Positions 36,504 to 46,051 of a DNA stretch of 64,000 nucleotides are shown here, piece by piece. Position 1 is the stretch's first letter. Each line of letters starts with the position of its first letter. Source of the stretch: JBPRGH01 sp051418055. Lineage in GTDB: Bacteria > Bacteroidota > Bacteroidia > Cytophagales > Cyclobacteriaceae. Below the pieces are notes generated by a model, which worked only from the letters and a program-made list of their open reading frames with translations, was not told the origin of the DNA and ran no database searches. A program made the translations under genes and the position numbers. The stretch covers positions 1 through 64,000 of the forward strand of contig JBPRGH010000072.1 of assembly GCA_051418055.1 (NCBI GenBank), written 5' to 3'.

Positions 36504-38798
36504 TTACTTTCTCTTGATTATCCTTATAATTATCGACTTTGAAACAGGTGTATGGCTTTTATCTGCGTAATAATCCCACGGTACCAGTACATTTGCTTCA
36601 GGGAAATATGTAGCCACATTTTTTGTAGGAATATCATAAGATACAATTAAAAAATTCTTTGCTATTCTTTCTACTCCTTTATAGTTACTTACCAGATCAA
36701 CGATATCCTCCTGTTGAAGGTTGGCCCTTTTCATATCTGCCGGATTCATAAAAACCACTCTCCTTTCATTATAGAGGCCCCGGTAGCGGTCGTCCATACC
36801 ATAAATGGTAGTATTGAATTGATCATGGCTTCTAATTGTCATCATCAGGTATTCATCCTCCTGAAGTTGATAATCCGGAAGTTTATTAACAGTGAACAAA
36901 GCTTTTCCGATATCAGTATTAAAATCACCAATACGAGCACCGTTAGGCAAATAAAATCCGGCAGGTTTCCTTACGCGACGATTATAATCCTCAAATCCGG
37001 GGATCACCTTTTCTATAAGATCACGGATCCTGTCATAATTGTCTGTTATACCCTCCCAGTCTACTGTGCTGTTTGGTAAAGTAGCATTTGCAATACCGGC
37101 AACTATTTTAGGTTCGCTTTTAAGATGTGGCGATACAGGCTTCTTATTTCCCTGAGAAGTATGAACTACTCCGGTAGAGTTTTCAACACTTACAAATTGC
37201 TCTCCTTCTTTTTGCATATCCTTCTCTGTACGACCAAGACAAGGGAGTATAATAGATGTTTTCCCATGGATAACATGGCTCCTGTTCAGTTTGGTACTAA
37301 TGTGTACCGTAAGGTAACAGTTTTGTAAAGCTTTTGCAGTATATTCCGTATCAGGAGTAGCACTCAGAAAATTACCTCCCATTGCGATAAACACATTGGC
37401 CTTTTTATTAGCCATTGCTTCTATGGCATGCACCGTATCATAACCATTATGCTTAGGGGCATCAAATTCAAAAACCTCTTCAAGCTTCTGAATAAATGCA
37501 GGGTTTGCAATTTCCCATATTCCCATAGTACGGTCGCCCTGAACATTGCTATGCCCCCTAACAGGACATGTACCTGCTCCAGGCTTACCAATGCTACCCT
37601 TCAGCAACAGCATATTTACTATCTCCCGGATATTATCTACGGCATTCTTATGCTGCGTAAGCCCCATTGCCCAGCAAACGATGATCTTCTTTTTAGCGGC
37701 AATAATATCTGCTGCTTTATGTATCTCACCTGCAGGAATCCCGGTTTGCCTAATCAGATCTTCAAGATCATAAGATCCTAAAGTTTCTTTATACTCTTTA
37801 TAACCGGAAGTTTTTGATGTTATAAAATCATGATCCAGCACGCCCCCCTGCTCCATTTCTTTCTGCAGAAGGATTTTATTAATTGCCAAAAGAAGGGCAA
37901 CATCCGAATTTATCCTTACCTGCAAATAAAGATCCGTAAGTGATGTTCCCTTACCAAGAACATCAGCCGGCTTTTGTGGATGTTTGAAATTTAATAAGCC
38001 GGCTTCTTTAAGTGGATTAGCGGTTATTATAGTGGCACCTTTCTTCTTTGCTATCTGCAATGCCGTTAACATCCGCGGGTGATTCGTACCAGGGTTCTGT
38101 CCGATTATAAAAATCACCTCAGCTTCATAAAAATCTTCAAGTTTTACAGAACCCTTGCCAATACCAACTGTCTCTGTTAAAGCTGAACCACTTGATTCAT
38201 GGCACATATTAGAGCAGTCAGGGAGATTGTTTGTACCATACTGCCGTACAAAAAGCTGATAAAGGAAGGCTGCCTCATTACTTGTGCGTCCTGAGGTATA
38301 AAAAATTGCATTATCGGGAGAAGGCAATGAATTAAGGTTCTTTCCAATAATTGAAAAAGCTTCACCCCATGCTAAAGGCTCATAATGATCACTTCCCTCA
38401 CGAAGGATTACTGGTTCAAATATCCTTCCGCTCTTTCCTATTTTATAATCAGACCAGGAGGAAATTTCCTGAACAGAGTGTTTCCGGAAAAAATCTGCAT
38501 CGACTTTTTCCTTTGTAGCCTCTTCGGCCACTGCTTTAGCACCGTTTTCACAAAATTCTACTACAGCACGTTCATCATCAGGATCGGGCCAGGCACACCC
38601 CGGACAGTCATATCCTTTAAACTGATTCAGGCCAAGTAATGCTTTGGTACCTTTGATGACACCCACCTGCCCATAAACATGGCGCATAGCATATGTAACG
38701 GCACCCATTCCACCGGCGCCTTTTTTAGGGTCTTTGATTTTATACTTACCATGCTCCTCCGGCGGCTGGGCATGTAAGCCTTCCTTTTTCTTAGTCAT
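36504..38798 (-). CDS. FdhF/YdeP-type molybdopterin oxidoreductase alpha subunit
   Basis: 764 residues from ATG 38798; a TTG at 38828 would add 10. It has CPGCAWPDP near residue 50, NNLPDCSNMCHESSG, and the molybdopterin-binding segments GQNPGTNHPRML, GTCPVRGHSNVQGDRTMG and the C-terminal MMTIRSHDQFNTTIYG region. These define the YdeP group of the DMSO-reductase family, related to formate dehydrogenase but lacking its N-terminal 4Fe-4S and selenocysteine arrangement. The adjacent fdhD suggests a formate dehydrogenase-like activity, unproven for this group; YdeP itself is linked to acid resistance. No electron-transfer subunit nearby. Confidence 0.9.
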   Translation of the reverse strand: MTKKKEGLHAQPPEEHGKYKIKDPKKGAGGMGAVTYAMRHVYGQVGVIKGTKALLGLNQFKGYDCPGCAWPDPDDERAVVEFCENGAKAVAEEATKEKVDADFFRKHSVQEISSWSDYKIGKSGRIFEPVILREGSDHYEPLAWGEAFSIIGKNLNSLPSPDNAIFYTSGRTSNEAAFLYQLFVRQYGTNNLPDCSNMCHESSGSALTETVGIGKGSVKLEDFYEAEVIFIIGQNPGTNHPRMLTALQIAKKKGATIITANPLKEAGLLNFKHPQKPADVLGKGTSLTDLYLQVRINSDVALLLAINKILLQKEMEQGGVLDHDFITSKTSGYKEYKETLGSYDLEDLIRQTGIPAGEIHKAADIIAAKKKIIVCWAMGLTQHKNAVDNIREIVNMLLLKGSIGKPGAGTCPVRGHSNVQGDRTMGIWEIANPAFIQKLEEVFEFDAPKHNGYDTVHAIEAMANKKANVFIAMGGNFLSATPDTEYTAKALQNCYLTVHISTKLNRSHVIHGKTSIILPCLGRTEKDMQKEGEQFVSVENSTGVVHTSQGNKKPVSPHLKSEPKIVAGIANATLPNSTVDWEGITDNYDRIRDLIEKVIPGFEDYNRRVRKPAGFYLPNGARIGDFNTDIGKALFTVNKLPDYQLQEDEYLMMTIRSHDQFNTTIYGMDDRYRGLYNERRVVFMNPADMKRANLQQEDIVDLVSNYKGVERIAKNFLIVSYDIPTKNVATYFPEANVLVPWDYYADKSHTPVSKSIIIRIIKRK

Positions 38799-38833
38799 AA
38801 GGGAAGATAATAATTCTTTACCATACAAAAAAT

Positions 38834-39211
38834 TTAGCAGTTATGCTTCTCCTGCGGATTATCAAAAAGATCAGATTCATCCTCATCTCTGTCAGTCAGG
38901 CATTTATAATCTTTTTCAATAAGAATATAAAGCGAAGTTCCTTCTGCAAATTTTTCCGTATGATCGAAGCCCACTTTTTCATCATCCTGGCCCCATTCTT
39001 TAATTTTATCTTTAGGAATTGAAATTTTTATTGTATTCTTCGTATAATCAGCACATATCTTATCGCATTCATCAGGTATAACGGAATATTTAAAGATGTT
39101 TTCTCGTCCAAAATAAACTGTTTCCTGAACAGTTAACCCATCAATTACTTTGCTTACTTCAGGTTCTGAAAGCCTTAATCTTATTGTGCTTCCTTTTATT
39201 CTTAGTTTCAT
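38834..39211 (-). CDS. DUF7009-like protein between the oxidoreductase and fdhD
   Basis: 125 residues, beginning MKLRIKGSTIRLRLSEPEV, a start I associate from memory with the small DUF7009 family found beside formate dehydrogenase genes in Bacteroidota. It has no signal peptide, is acidic toward the C-terminus and ends in HNC, with three further Cys (DECDKIC, KCLTD). It sits 35 bp before the oxidoreductase ATG and 55 bp after fdhD. A role in maturation or cofactor insertion is guessed from position only. Confidence 0.75.
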   Translation of the reverse strand: MKLRIKGSTIRLRLSEPEVSKVIDGLTVQETVYFGRENIFKYSVIPDECDKICADYTKNTIKISIPKDKIKEWGQDDEKVGFDHTEKFAEGTSLYILIEKDYKCLTDRDEDESDLFDNPQEKHNC

Positions 39212-39266
39212 AAAAATATATTTTTTAACAATCTGCTCTTATTTAACTAAACAGGTACTTATAATA

Positions 39267-40112
39267 TTAATCTCCTGTTTGAAATCTTATTCTCTGTTTC
39301 CCTGAATAAATATTAAACCTATCCTTTTTGGTAAAACCTATAAGGGTAATACCCAAATTTTTAGCTAGCTCCACTGCCAGACTTGAAGGAGCACCTACGG
39401 CCACTATAACAGGAATTTGAGCTATTGCAGCTTTCTGAACCAGCTCAAAGCTTAACCTGCCGCTTACCACCAATAATTTAGCGGTTAATTCTTTTGCCAT
39501 TACCATTGCCCCAATCACTTTATCCAACGCGTTATGACGCCCCACGTCCTCTCTGACAAAAAGAAGTTCACCGTTTCCATCCAGTAAAACTGAAGCATGC
39601 AAGGCTCCCGTATAATTGAAAACAGGTTGGTGACTGGTAAGTTTGTCGGGAAGTTCATAAATAAGTGCCTCTTCCACCACATAAGGATCTGAATTAAAAC
39701 TGCAGGAAACCTCTACGGCTTCAATAGATGATTTCCCACAGACACCACAGCTACTGGAAGTATAAAAATGACGTTGTAATTTTTGCCAGTCCATTGCAAC
39801 AGATGACCCTAACTCCACACGAAGAATATTACGCTGCTCTTCTTCTTTTGCAGTCTTACAATAATGAATATGTTCAATATCGGAAAAATCAGAAATAATC
39901 CCTTCCGTGAAAAGAAAACCTGCTGCCAGTTCAAAATCATTACCCGGTGTGCGCATTGTCACTGAAAGGCTTTTTTGCTCCCTCGCATGCTGCTCACCAT
40001 ATCCTATTCGGATCTCCAGCGGCTCTTCCACTGCAAGCAGATCAGATTCGATTACAGATTTCCCCTGTTTTATCCGCAGAAGTTCGATAGCTTGTACTTT
40101 AACGTCCTTCAT
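39267..40112 (-). CDS. fdhD: Sulfurtransferase FdhD for formate dehydrogenase maturation
   Basis: 281 residues. It has the CxxC loop SSCGVCGKSS (cysteines near 120 and 123), plus FVREDVGRHNALDKVIG and the late SRLSFELVQKAA, VGAPSSLAVELA. FdhD passes sulfur to the molybdenum cofactor of formate dehydrogenase-type enzymes. It leads the small minus-strand cluster with the DUF7009-like and YdeP-type genes, and their products are presumably its client and partner. Confidence 0.96.
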   Translation of the reverse strand: MKDVKVQAIELLRIKQGKSVIESDLLAVEEPLEIRIGYGEQHAREQKSLSVTMRTPGNDFELAAGFLFTEGIISDFSDIEHIHYCKTAKEEEQRNILRVELGSSVAMDWQKLQRHFYTSSSCGVCGKSSIEAVEVSCSFNSDPYVVEEALIYELPDKLTSHQPVFNYTGALHASVLLDGNGELLFVREDVGRHNALDKVIGAMVMAKELTAKLLVVSGRLSFELVQKAAIAQIPVIVAVGAPSSLAVELAKNLGITLIGFTKKDRFNIYSGKQRIRFQTGD

Positions 40113-40204
40113 AAGGGTAAAATTAATGATTGTTTACAGATTTAATTATAGCTTCACAAAAGTGTTATAACAATTATTTTTTCAGCTCGTTATTCTAAAT
40201 TGAA

Positions 40205-42484
40205 GTGAACAGAGTATTAGCCGCAAGCGGAATATTTTTTGTCTTTATTGCCTCAGCAATTTTTGCCTGGTTTATTCCAAACTTACAATTTAATTACGTT
40301 TTTGAGGATTTTTTCCCCACAGATGATCCTGAGCTGGAGATTTATAAAAAATTTCAGGAAAATTTCGAAGAGGATAATAATTACCTACTGATAGGTTTAC
40401 CTCATGAACCAACAGTTTTTGATTCCTTATTTTTAGCCCGCACAGAGGAATTAATAAAAGAACTTGAGCAATTATCATCAACAGCCAGAGTGAGCTCTAT
40501 CCATAATATTTCCATCCCTATTATTTCACCTGCAGGACTAATTAATCTCCCGCTCCTCCATCCTGAAGATCCGGATAAATTCTCCTCTGACAGCATTCGT
40601 ATCTTTAAAAACGAGTGGGTACCGGAGATGTGGATATCAGGAGACGCTTCTTCAATAATGATCCTGGTACATCATAAACCGTTCTTTGATAAAGAAAAAG
40701 CTGATAACTATGTGTATAATGTACAAGGTATCTTAAAAGAACATGGATTTACGAACTCCTATCTTGCGGGTAAAGTATATGCCCAACATGTGTATGTAAA
40801 AAAAATGCAGGAGGAGCTTATACTTTTTCTCAGCTTATCAGTCATTTTAGTCATACTTTTTTTAGCACTGATATACAGAAGCTTCTGGTCTGTTGTTATC
40901 CCTCTGGTGGTGGTAGGCTTATCTATTATCTGGCTTGCCGGGTTTATGGCTATGACCAATAAATCGCTGGACCTTTTAATGGTTCTCATGCCTACCATTC
41001 TATTTGTTGTGGGAATGTCGGATGTAGTGCATATTTTAAGCAGGTACCTTGAAGAACTAAGAAAAGGTAAAGGTAAAATCCCAGCACTGTCAATTACAAT
41101 AAAAGAAATAGGCCTGGCGACATTCCTTACCTCTTTAACTACTTCAGTTGGCTTTCTTACGCTGATGACCGCAAGTATAAAGCCTGTGAGGGAATTTGGG
41201 TTTTACATAGCCGTAGGTGTTTTCTTTGCCTATATTATTGCTTTTACCTTACTCCCATCCGTTCTCTTCTTTTTAAAGGAACCACGTATTACCAGCCAGG
41301 TTCACCTGAAGCAAAAATGGAATAAATATCTGGGTAACATTTTCATATGGGTACTACATCATAAGAGACTGGTAATGAGCATTACCTTCGTTTTGATGTT
41401 ACTCTCAGTTATAGGTATTGAGCAAATTAAGGTTAATACCTATTTGATTGAAGACCTTCCTGAAGGTGACCCTTTAAAGGAGAATTTCGTTTTCTTTGAT
41501 GAGAATTATGGTGGATCCAGGCCCTTAGAAGCGTCTATTACCCTCTCCGATACAAGCTATTCTTTTTTTGACAAAGAAGTGATCCGGGAAATAAATGAGG
41601 TGGAAAGTATTATTTCTTCAACACTTCCCACAAGTTTTCTTATAAGCCCTGTTTTTGTAATAAAAACTTTGAATCAGGCTTTAAAAGGAGGTGATGCTGA
41701 TGCTTTTGCTCTTCCTGATAATGAAAGAGACTGGAAAAGGATAAAGAATTATGTAAAACGCATTCAGAAGCGGCCGGAGATCAGGGAGCTAATAAATAAA
41801 GAGGGGCAACAGGCTCGCATATCGGGAAGAATGGATGATATAGGGAGTAGCATTAGCTTAGAGAAGCGCCAAACAATAGTTGAAGAGATTGAAGAACATA
41901 TAGATGAGTCTTTAATCAAGGTACAGCTTACCGGAAGTAGTTTTTTGATAGATAAGAATAATGAATATCTGGTAAGTAATATGCTTTATGGACTGGCAAT
42001 AGCTTTTGCTGTAGTAGCTATAATAGCAGGCTTAATGTTTTTTCAATGGAGAATGGTGCTTATTACCCTTCTTCCTAATATCCTACCCCTTCTAATAACC
42101 GCAGGTATAATGGGATACTTTGGAATCTCAATGAAGCTATCTACCTCCATGGTTTTTACCATTGCCTTTGGTATTGCTGTAGATGATACGATTCATATGC
42201 TTAGTAAACTAAGGCTTGAAATGTCTAAGGGAAAATCCGTACTCTACGCATTAAAAAGGTCTTATTTATCAACAGGAAAAGCGCTTACTTTGACCACTTT
42301 GATACTTTCAGGAGGTTTTCTGATCTTATTGTTTTCATCCTTCGGAGGGACCTTCTATACAGGTCTTCTGGTCGGGATTACGCTGATAATGGCTCTAGTG
42401 GTGGACCTGACATTACTTCCTGTACTGGTTGTACTTTTCTTTCCTTCAAAGAATCAAATAAAAAAGCCCGACCTCATTAAATAA
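40205..42484 (+). CDS. RND/MMPL-superfamily exporter
   Basis: 759 residues from a GTG at 40205. Two repeats, each with one N-terminal helix, an outer loop domain of about 170 residues and a bundle of five or six helices, give about 12 membrane segments. Conserved helix motifs include VGMSDVVHILSRY and its counterpart FGIAVDDTIHMLSKL, with the Asp pair used for proton coupling. This is the hydrophobe-exporter branch (MMPL, hopanoid or lipid exporters), not the antibiotic-pump branch. It stands alone, without adaptor or outer-membrane partner. Substrate unknown; lipid is plausible. Confidence 0.88.
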   Translation: MNRVLAASGIFFVFIASAIFAWFIPNLQFNYVFEDFFPTDDPELEIYKKFQENFEEDNNYLLIGLPHEPTVFDSLFLARTEELIKELEQLSSTARVSSIHNISIPIISPAGLINLPLLHPEDPDKFSSDSIRIFKNEWVPEMWISGDASSIMILVHHKPFFDKEKADNYVYNVQGILKEHGFTNSYLAGKVYAQHVYVKKMQEELILFLSLSVILVILFLALIYRSFWSVVIPLVVVGLSIIWLAGFMAMTNKSLDLLMVLMPTILFVVGMSDVVHILSRYLEELRKGKGKIPALSITIKEIGLATFLTSLTTSVGFLTLMTASIKPVREFGFYIAVGVFFAYIIAFTLLPSVLFFLKEPRITSQVHLKQKWNKYLGNIFIWVLHHKRLVMSITFVLMLLSVIGIEQIKVNTYLIEDLPEGDPLKENFVFFDENYGGSRPLEASITLSDTSYSFFDKEVIREINEVESIISSTLPTSFLISPVFVIKTLNQALKGGDADAFALPDNERDWKRIKNYVKRIQKRPEIRELINKEGQQARISGRMDDIGSSISLEKRQTIVEEIEEHIDESLIKVQLTGSSFLIDKNNEYLVSNMLYGLAIAFAVVAIIAGLMFFQWRMVLITLLPNILPLLITAGIMGYFGISMKLSTSMVFTIAFGIAVDDTIHMLSKLRLEMSKGKSVLYALKRSYLSTGKALTLTTLILSGGFLILLFSSFGGTFYTGLLVGITLIMALVVDLTLLPVLVVLFFPSKNQIKKPDLIK

Positions 42485-42507
42485 GGCCAGGCTTTAACCG
42501 GCTTTTT
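42463..42507 (+). terminator. Imperfect hairpin after the RND/MMPL gene
   Basis: A stem with three mismatches at 42463-42476 and 42482-42495 overlaps the exporter stop codon and is followed by a GC-rich step and TTTTT. It lies between convergent genes. Confidence 0.45.
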
Positions 42508-42515
42508 CAAATATA

Positions 42516-43310
42516 TTATAGGTCAACCTCTATATCTCTGCTAAACCCGTTATAAGTTATAGTAATAACATTATCACAATTACCATCACCAAAATCAACT
42601 GATATCTGTTTATCACCAGAAGTAATCTCCTTTATACCCTGAACTGCAATGGGAAAACCTTCAACTCTGCAAGCGACTTTATAAACCAGCGATTCCATAA
42701 CGGTCATTGAATATGATTTACCCTCTCTGGTTACACCACTTGCACTTCCATTTACATGAAGTTCATCAAGCAGCACATTAGCACCTCGTACCCATGTTCT
42801 TGTAAATTCGGAGTCCCTTGTTATCTCAGTGCCATCGGTAAATATGATATTACCATCAGTAAGTGTAACTTTAAATACATGATTATCATTTTCATTTAAT
42901 CCAAGATTTGTAATTGACCTAACACCTGTTATTTGGTTACCATCAATAGAAAAATCCTCAAATGCAGTTGTGATCACAGCATTTTTTTGCCAGAACGGAG
43001 CTGTTCGGCTTATAATTACTTTACCTGCTCTGATTCGGCCATTTGGACCTTCACACCCGGTGCCAAAATCGATAAAGATCGTATCTGTGGCGGTAGTTAT
43101 GGTAGCACAAGAAAATCTTCCATCTCCCTCTATCCTACCGCCATTTTCCGAAAGCCCGGCGAAGGTCATATCATCAATTTCTTCAAAAGCGCTTTCAATC
43201 ATCGCCTCATCACTAACTGTGGCCTGCTCTTCTACAAGAGATATTTCTTCTGTATCACAAGAGGATAAAACTATAGCTGCAGCAAGGATTAATAAAATAA
43301 CTTTTTTCAT
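42516..43310 (-). CDS. Hypothetical lipoprotein
   Basis: 264 residues with a lipoprotein signal ending at Cys18 (AIVLSSC). The mature protein is all-beta, rich in Thr, Asp and Gly, with cysteines in a FSCATIT/GTGCEGPNGRIRAGK arrangement and near the C-terminus (VACRVEGFPIAV, then FGDGNCDNVITITYNG). I recall proteins of this pattern as common in Bacteroidota but they have no known role. Divergent from the DUF3575 pair (178 bp between starts). Confidence 0.78.
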   Translation of the reverse strand: MKKVILLILAAAIVLSSCDTEEISLVEEQATVSDEAMIESAFEEIDDMTFAGLSENGGRIEGDGRFSCATITTATDTIFIDFGTGCEGPNGRIRAGKVIISRTAPFWQKNAVITTAFEDFSIDGNQITGVRSITNLGLNENDNHVFKVTLTDGNIIFTDGTEITRDSEFTRTWVRGANVLLDELHVNGSASGVTREGKSYSMTVMESLVYKVACRVEGFPIAVQGIKEITSGDKQISVDFGDGNCDNVITITYNGFSRDIEVDL

Positions 43311-43432
43311 TTTGTTAATTAATTGATTTTAAATGGAAGAATAACTTTATTTCTTCATTTTTCTTTTATACTTTCTTCCTGTTATAAGTAACTATAAATT
43401 CAGATATACGTACAGAAATTTGCTGCTAAAGA

Positions 43433-43463
43433 TTTGAAGTAATAAATGAAGTATTTATCTTGC
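43433..43463 (+). promoter_or_regulatory. Predicted promoter of the DUF3575 pair
   Basis: TTTG (43433-43436), 19 bases, then TATCTTGC (43456-43463), close to TAnnTTTG, 25 bases before the ATG. Confidence 0.42.
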
Positions 43464-43488
43464 AAAGAAATTAAATCATACTATTCCG

Positions 43489-44019
43489 ATGAAAAAAACG
43501 CTTATTATAGTTCTATTTATATTTACATTTTTAGGAGCTAATGCCCAAAATAACATTATTAAGTTTAATATTTTAAGTTTTGCTGTGGGAACTGCAAATG
43601 TTGCGTTTGAAAAAAAAGTTACAGAAAGCTCCAGTTTTCAGATACGCGGTTTTTATATGGATATGGAATCGGCATGGTTAATAAATGATATCGGTGTAAA
43701 AGGCTACGGGATCATTCCTGAATATCGCGTTTACTTTTCTAAAAATTCCCCTAAAGGATTTTATGCAGCGCCATTTTTTAAATATCAGGATCTTGAAGTT
43801 ACCTCTAGTGATAAAACGGAAACAGGACGCCTTGAAACTTTTGGAGGAGGTGTAATCACAGGAGTACACTGGATCTTTGGCGATATCTTTTCCCTAGATC
43901 TTTTTTTAGGGCCTGCTTTTAATTTTGGTGAAGTTGAAGGCACTGAGGCCGATATTGAAACAGGGTCGCTGGATGGATTTGGAGTTAGATCAGGTTTTAC
44001 GATTGGTTTTGTATTTTAA
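43489..44019 (+). CDS. DUF3575-family outer-membrane protein, first copy
   Basis: 176 residues. Signal peptide 1-19 (LGANAQ), then a small eight-strand-type barrel: KFNILSFAVGTANVAFEKKV, GVKGYGIIPEYRVYF, GFYAAPFFKYQDLEV, FGVRSGFTIGFVF. The family is found in Bacteroidota outer membranes with no defined function. A second, related copy follows 51 bp downstream, so the two arose by tandem duplication. Confidence 0.85.
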   Translation: MKKTLIIVLFIFTFLGANAQNNIIKFNILSFAVGTANVAFEKKVTESSSFQIRGFYMDMESAWLINDIGVKGYGIIPEYRVYFSKNSPKGFYAAPFFKYQDLEVTSSDKTETGRLETFGGGVITGVHWIFGDIFSLDLFLGPAFNFGEVEGTEADIETGSLDGFGVRSGFTIGFVF

Positions 44020-44070
44020 TTAAAACAAATACATGAAAAAAGCCCTGGATTCAAATTTTAATAATATATT

Positions 44071-44616
44071 TTGAAAAATAACTTCCTTGTATTTTTTCTT
44101 TTATGCTTTTTTGTTTCCTTCACCGGTAATTCACAAGATTGGCGGCCTTCAAGGATCATTAAAATTAATCCTCCAAGCGCTCTTCTTATAAATACTTTAA
44201 ATATAGCATATCAAACGGCAAATTCACCAAATTCTGCAACCCAGCTAAGGGTTTACTTTACCTATTTAGATTTTGACGGCGCTATCTTAAGTGGATATGG
44301 CATTTCTCCTGAATATATGCATTATTTCGGCGATAAAGCTCCGGCAGGCTTTTATGTGTCGCCGTATGTCCGCTATCAAAAATATAAATATCAGGAAGCC
44401 TCTTGTGTGGAATACAGCACTACATTTGCGGGTGGAGTTGTAGCTGGTTATCAATGGGTATTTGGGCGTTTTTTTAGCCTTGAAATGTTTTTAGGCCCTT
44501 ATTATGGCCATGTAACTTCGGAAGCCTCCTGCTCATTTACAATTCCTGAACAATTTGTACAGACTGCAGGGTTAGGTATCCGTACCGGGTTGATGATAGG
44601 ATTTTCGTTTGATTAA
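44071..44616 (+). CDS. DUF3575-family outer-membrane protein, second copy
   Basis: 181 residues from a TTG at 44071. Signal peptide 1-21 (FTGNSQ). It shares the plan of the first copy (SGYGISPEYMHYFGDKAPAG, FYVSPYVRYQKY, FGRFFSLEMFLGPYYG, GLGIRTGLMIGFSF), clearly paralogous but well diverged. Two cysteines (EASCVEYS, SEASCSF) are absent from the first copy. It overlaps the convergent UspA-like gene by 4 bases. Confidence 0.83.
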   Translation: MKNNFLVFFLLCFFVSFTGNSQDWRPSRIIKINPPSALLINTLNIAYQTANSPNSATQLRVYFTYLDFDGAILSGYGISPEYMHYFGDKAPAGFYVSPYVRYQKYKYQEASCVEYSTTFAGGVVAGYQWVFGRFFSLEMFLGPYYGHVTSEASCSFTIPEQFVQTAGLGIRTGLMIGFSFD

Positions 44617-45305
44617 TACAGTAATAAAGGTGCATCAATTTCCTGAAGCACTTTTTTTCTTTTGTTTTTATTCTTGTATTCTTCTTTTTTCATTGCAATA
44701 AGTGCCGGATCATACTTAATTAATAAATCCCTCAGCTCTCTGGTGTCCAACCTACAGTCAACCCTTTTTTTAAAATATTTTCTAATATCCTTCGCTGTTT
44801 CTCTGCTTAGATCGGATAAAGTATAAATCCTATCACCAAAAATTCGGGATATAAGCGCTATCTGCTTTCCCTGGTCTTTTGTTACTGTATTTAACACAAG
44901 AATATCGTGATGCTGACCATTTTCACTGTTACCATTCAATAATAGGTGTATAGTCTCCAGTTTATCACTTTTAATTTCACGATATGTATCTGGTGAAGAA
45001 GTTATAACACCAATATTATGATCAGTCAAAACTTCATTTGCTTTTCGTTTAAAAGCATGCATATATAATTTGGAAGTTACTTCACCGCCACTTTCCTTTA
45101 TTTGTTTGGTGGTATCATCAACCTTCTGCATTAATGTAACAGTCTGTTTCATTAGCTGACTTACCTGTTGATTTGCATTGGATATAAATCCGGCCAGATG
45201 AATTTTACAATTCATTCCTCCGGCCAGTTTTATAAGCTTTTGTACTGGTGGTGATTCAGTTTCTGCCGTTACAGGCACCAATAAATTTTTCATCTCTTCC
45301 ATCAC
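44613..45305 (-). CDS. UspA-like protein, degenerate
   Basis: 230 residues. The start KNLLVPVTAETESPPVQKLIKLA matches the universal-stress-protein first strand, and KLYMHAFKRKANEVLTDHNIGVITSS suggests the second half of the fold. The ATP-binding Gly-rich loop of UspA is not seen and the C-terminal 70 residues are Lys-rich. It is likely a divergent, non-ATP-binding UspA homolog. Next to dps on the same strand (57 bp), so a stress role fits. Family call moderate. Confidence 0.65.
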   Translation of the reverse strand: MMEEMKNLLVPVTAETESPPVQKLIKLAGGMNCKIHLAGFISNANQQVSQLMKQTVTLMQKVDDTTKQIKESGGEVTSKLYMHAFKRKANEVLTDHNIGVITSSPDTYREIKSDKLETIHLLLNGNSENGQHHDILVLNTVTKDQGKQIALISRIFGDRIYTLSDLSRETAKDIRKYFKKRVDCRLDTRELRDLLIKYDPALIAMKKEEYKNKNKRKKVLQEIDAPLLLY

Positions 45306-45362
45306 AACTCATTCTTACACTCTTAATTATATATGTAATATACGGATAAAACTCCATTTATT

Positions 45363-45863
45363 CTATTCATTAGAAATAAAGGCTGTTAGCATCCAATGAG
45401 TTTTTTCTATTCTTTTCATAAAATCCTTCATTAGGTCTTCGGTACCAACATCACCTATTTCAATAGCCGCATCAACCACTTCAGACATAAACGACAATAA
45501 TACCTCAAAGTCATTTAATATCTCTTTAACCATTTCATTACTCGTAAGGGTTGTGTTTGTTTCCTTTATTTCGGATGTTTCCAAATATTCCTTTAATGTA
45601 CTCATGGGTGTCTGCCCAAATACACGAATACGTTCAGCTATATCATCAATATTGACTTTAGCTTCATCATATGCAATTTCAAATTGCTCATGAATATCAA
45701 AAAAATCCGGGCCCTTTACATTCCAATGGTAGTTCCTTAGCTTTTGGTAGTGTACGTGGTAATTGGCAAGCAGCAGATTCATTTTTTGTACTATCTCTGC
45801 TGTTTCCAGTTTTGAAAATCCTAATTTTTTAAATGCTTTCTTAGATTTTTCGTCCTTTTTCAT
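45363..45863 (-). CDS. dps: Dps-family ferritin-like DNA-protection protein
   Basis: 166 residues, the normal size. The ferroxidase region RNYHWNVKGPDFFDIHEQFE and DIAERIRVFG holds the His/Asp/Glu iron ligands (about residues 46-77). The charged N-terminus (KDEKSKKAFKK) could bind DNA. Dps forms 12-mers that store iron and shield DNA under oxidative or starvation stress. Confidence 0.94.
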   Translation of the reverse strand: MKKDEKSKKAFKKLGFSKLETAEIVQKMNLLLANYHVHYQKLRNYHWNVKGPDFFDIHEQFEIAYDEAKVNIDDIAERIRVFGQTPMSTLKEYLETSEIKETNTTLTSNEMVKEILNDFEVLLSFMSEVVDAAIEIGDVGTEDLMKDFMKRIEKTHWMLTAFISNE

Positions 45864-46051
45864 AAAAGATCTTATTTCTTTTTAATAAATTAAATTCAAT
45901 AAATTATCCAAATACAGGAAATTTTAATAGCCCGTAGTATTACCTTTACAACAAACTGTATTTCACTTAGTTATATTTAATCTGAATAAGTCCGCTGCAA
46001 CTTTTTTTTGCCCGATTCTGTTGAGCTTTCTCTACGAAGTGCGTAATTATT

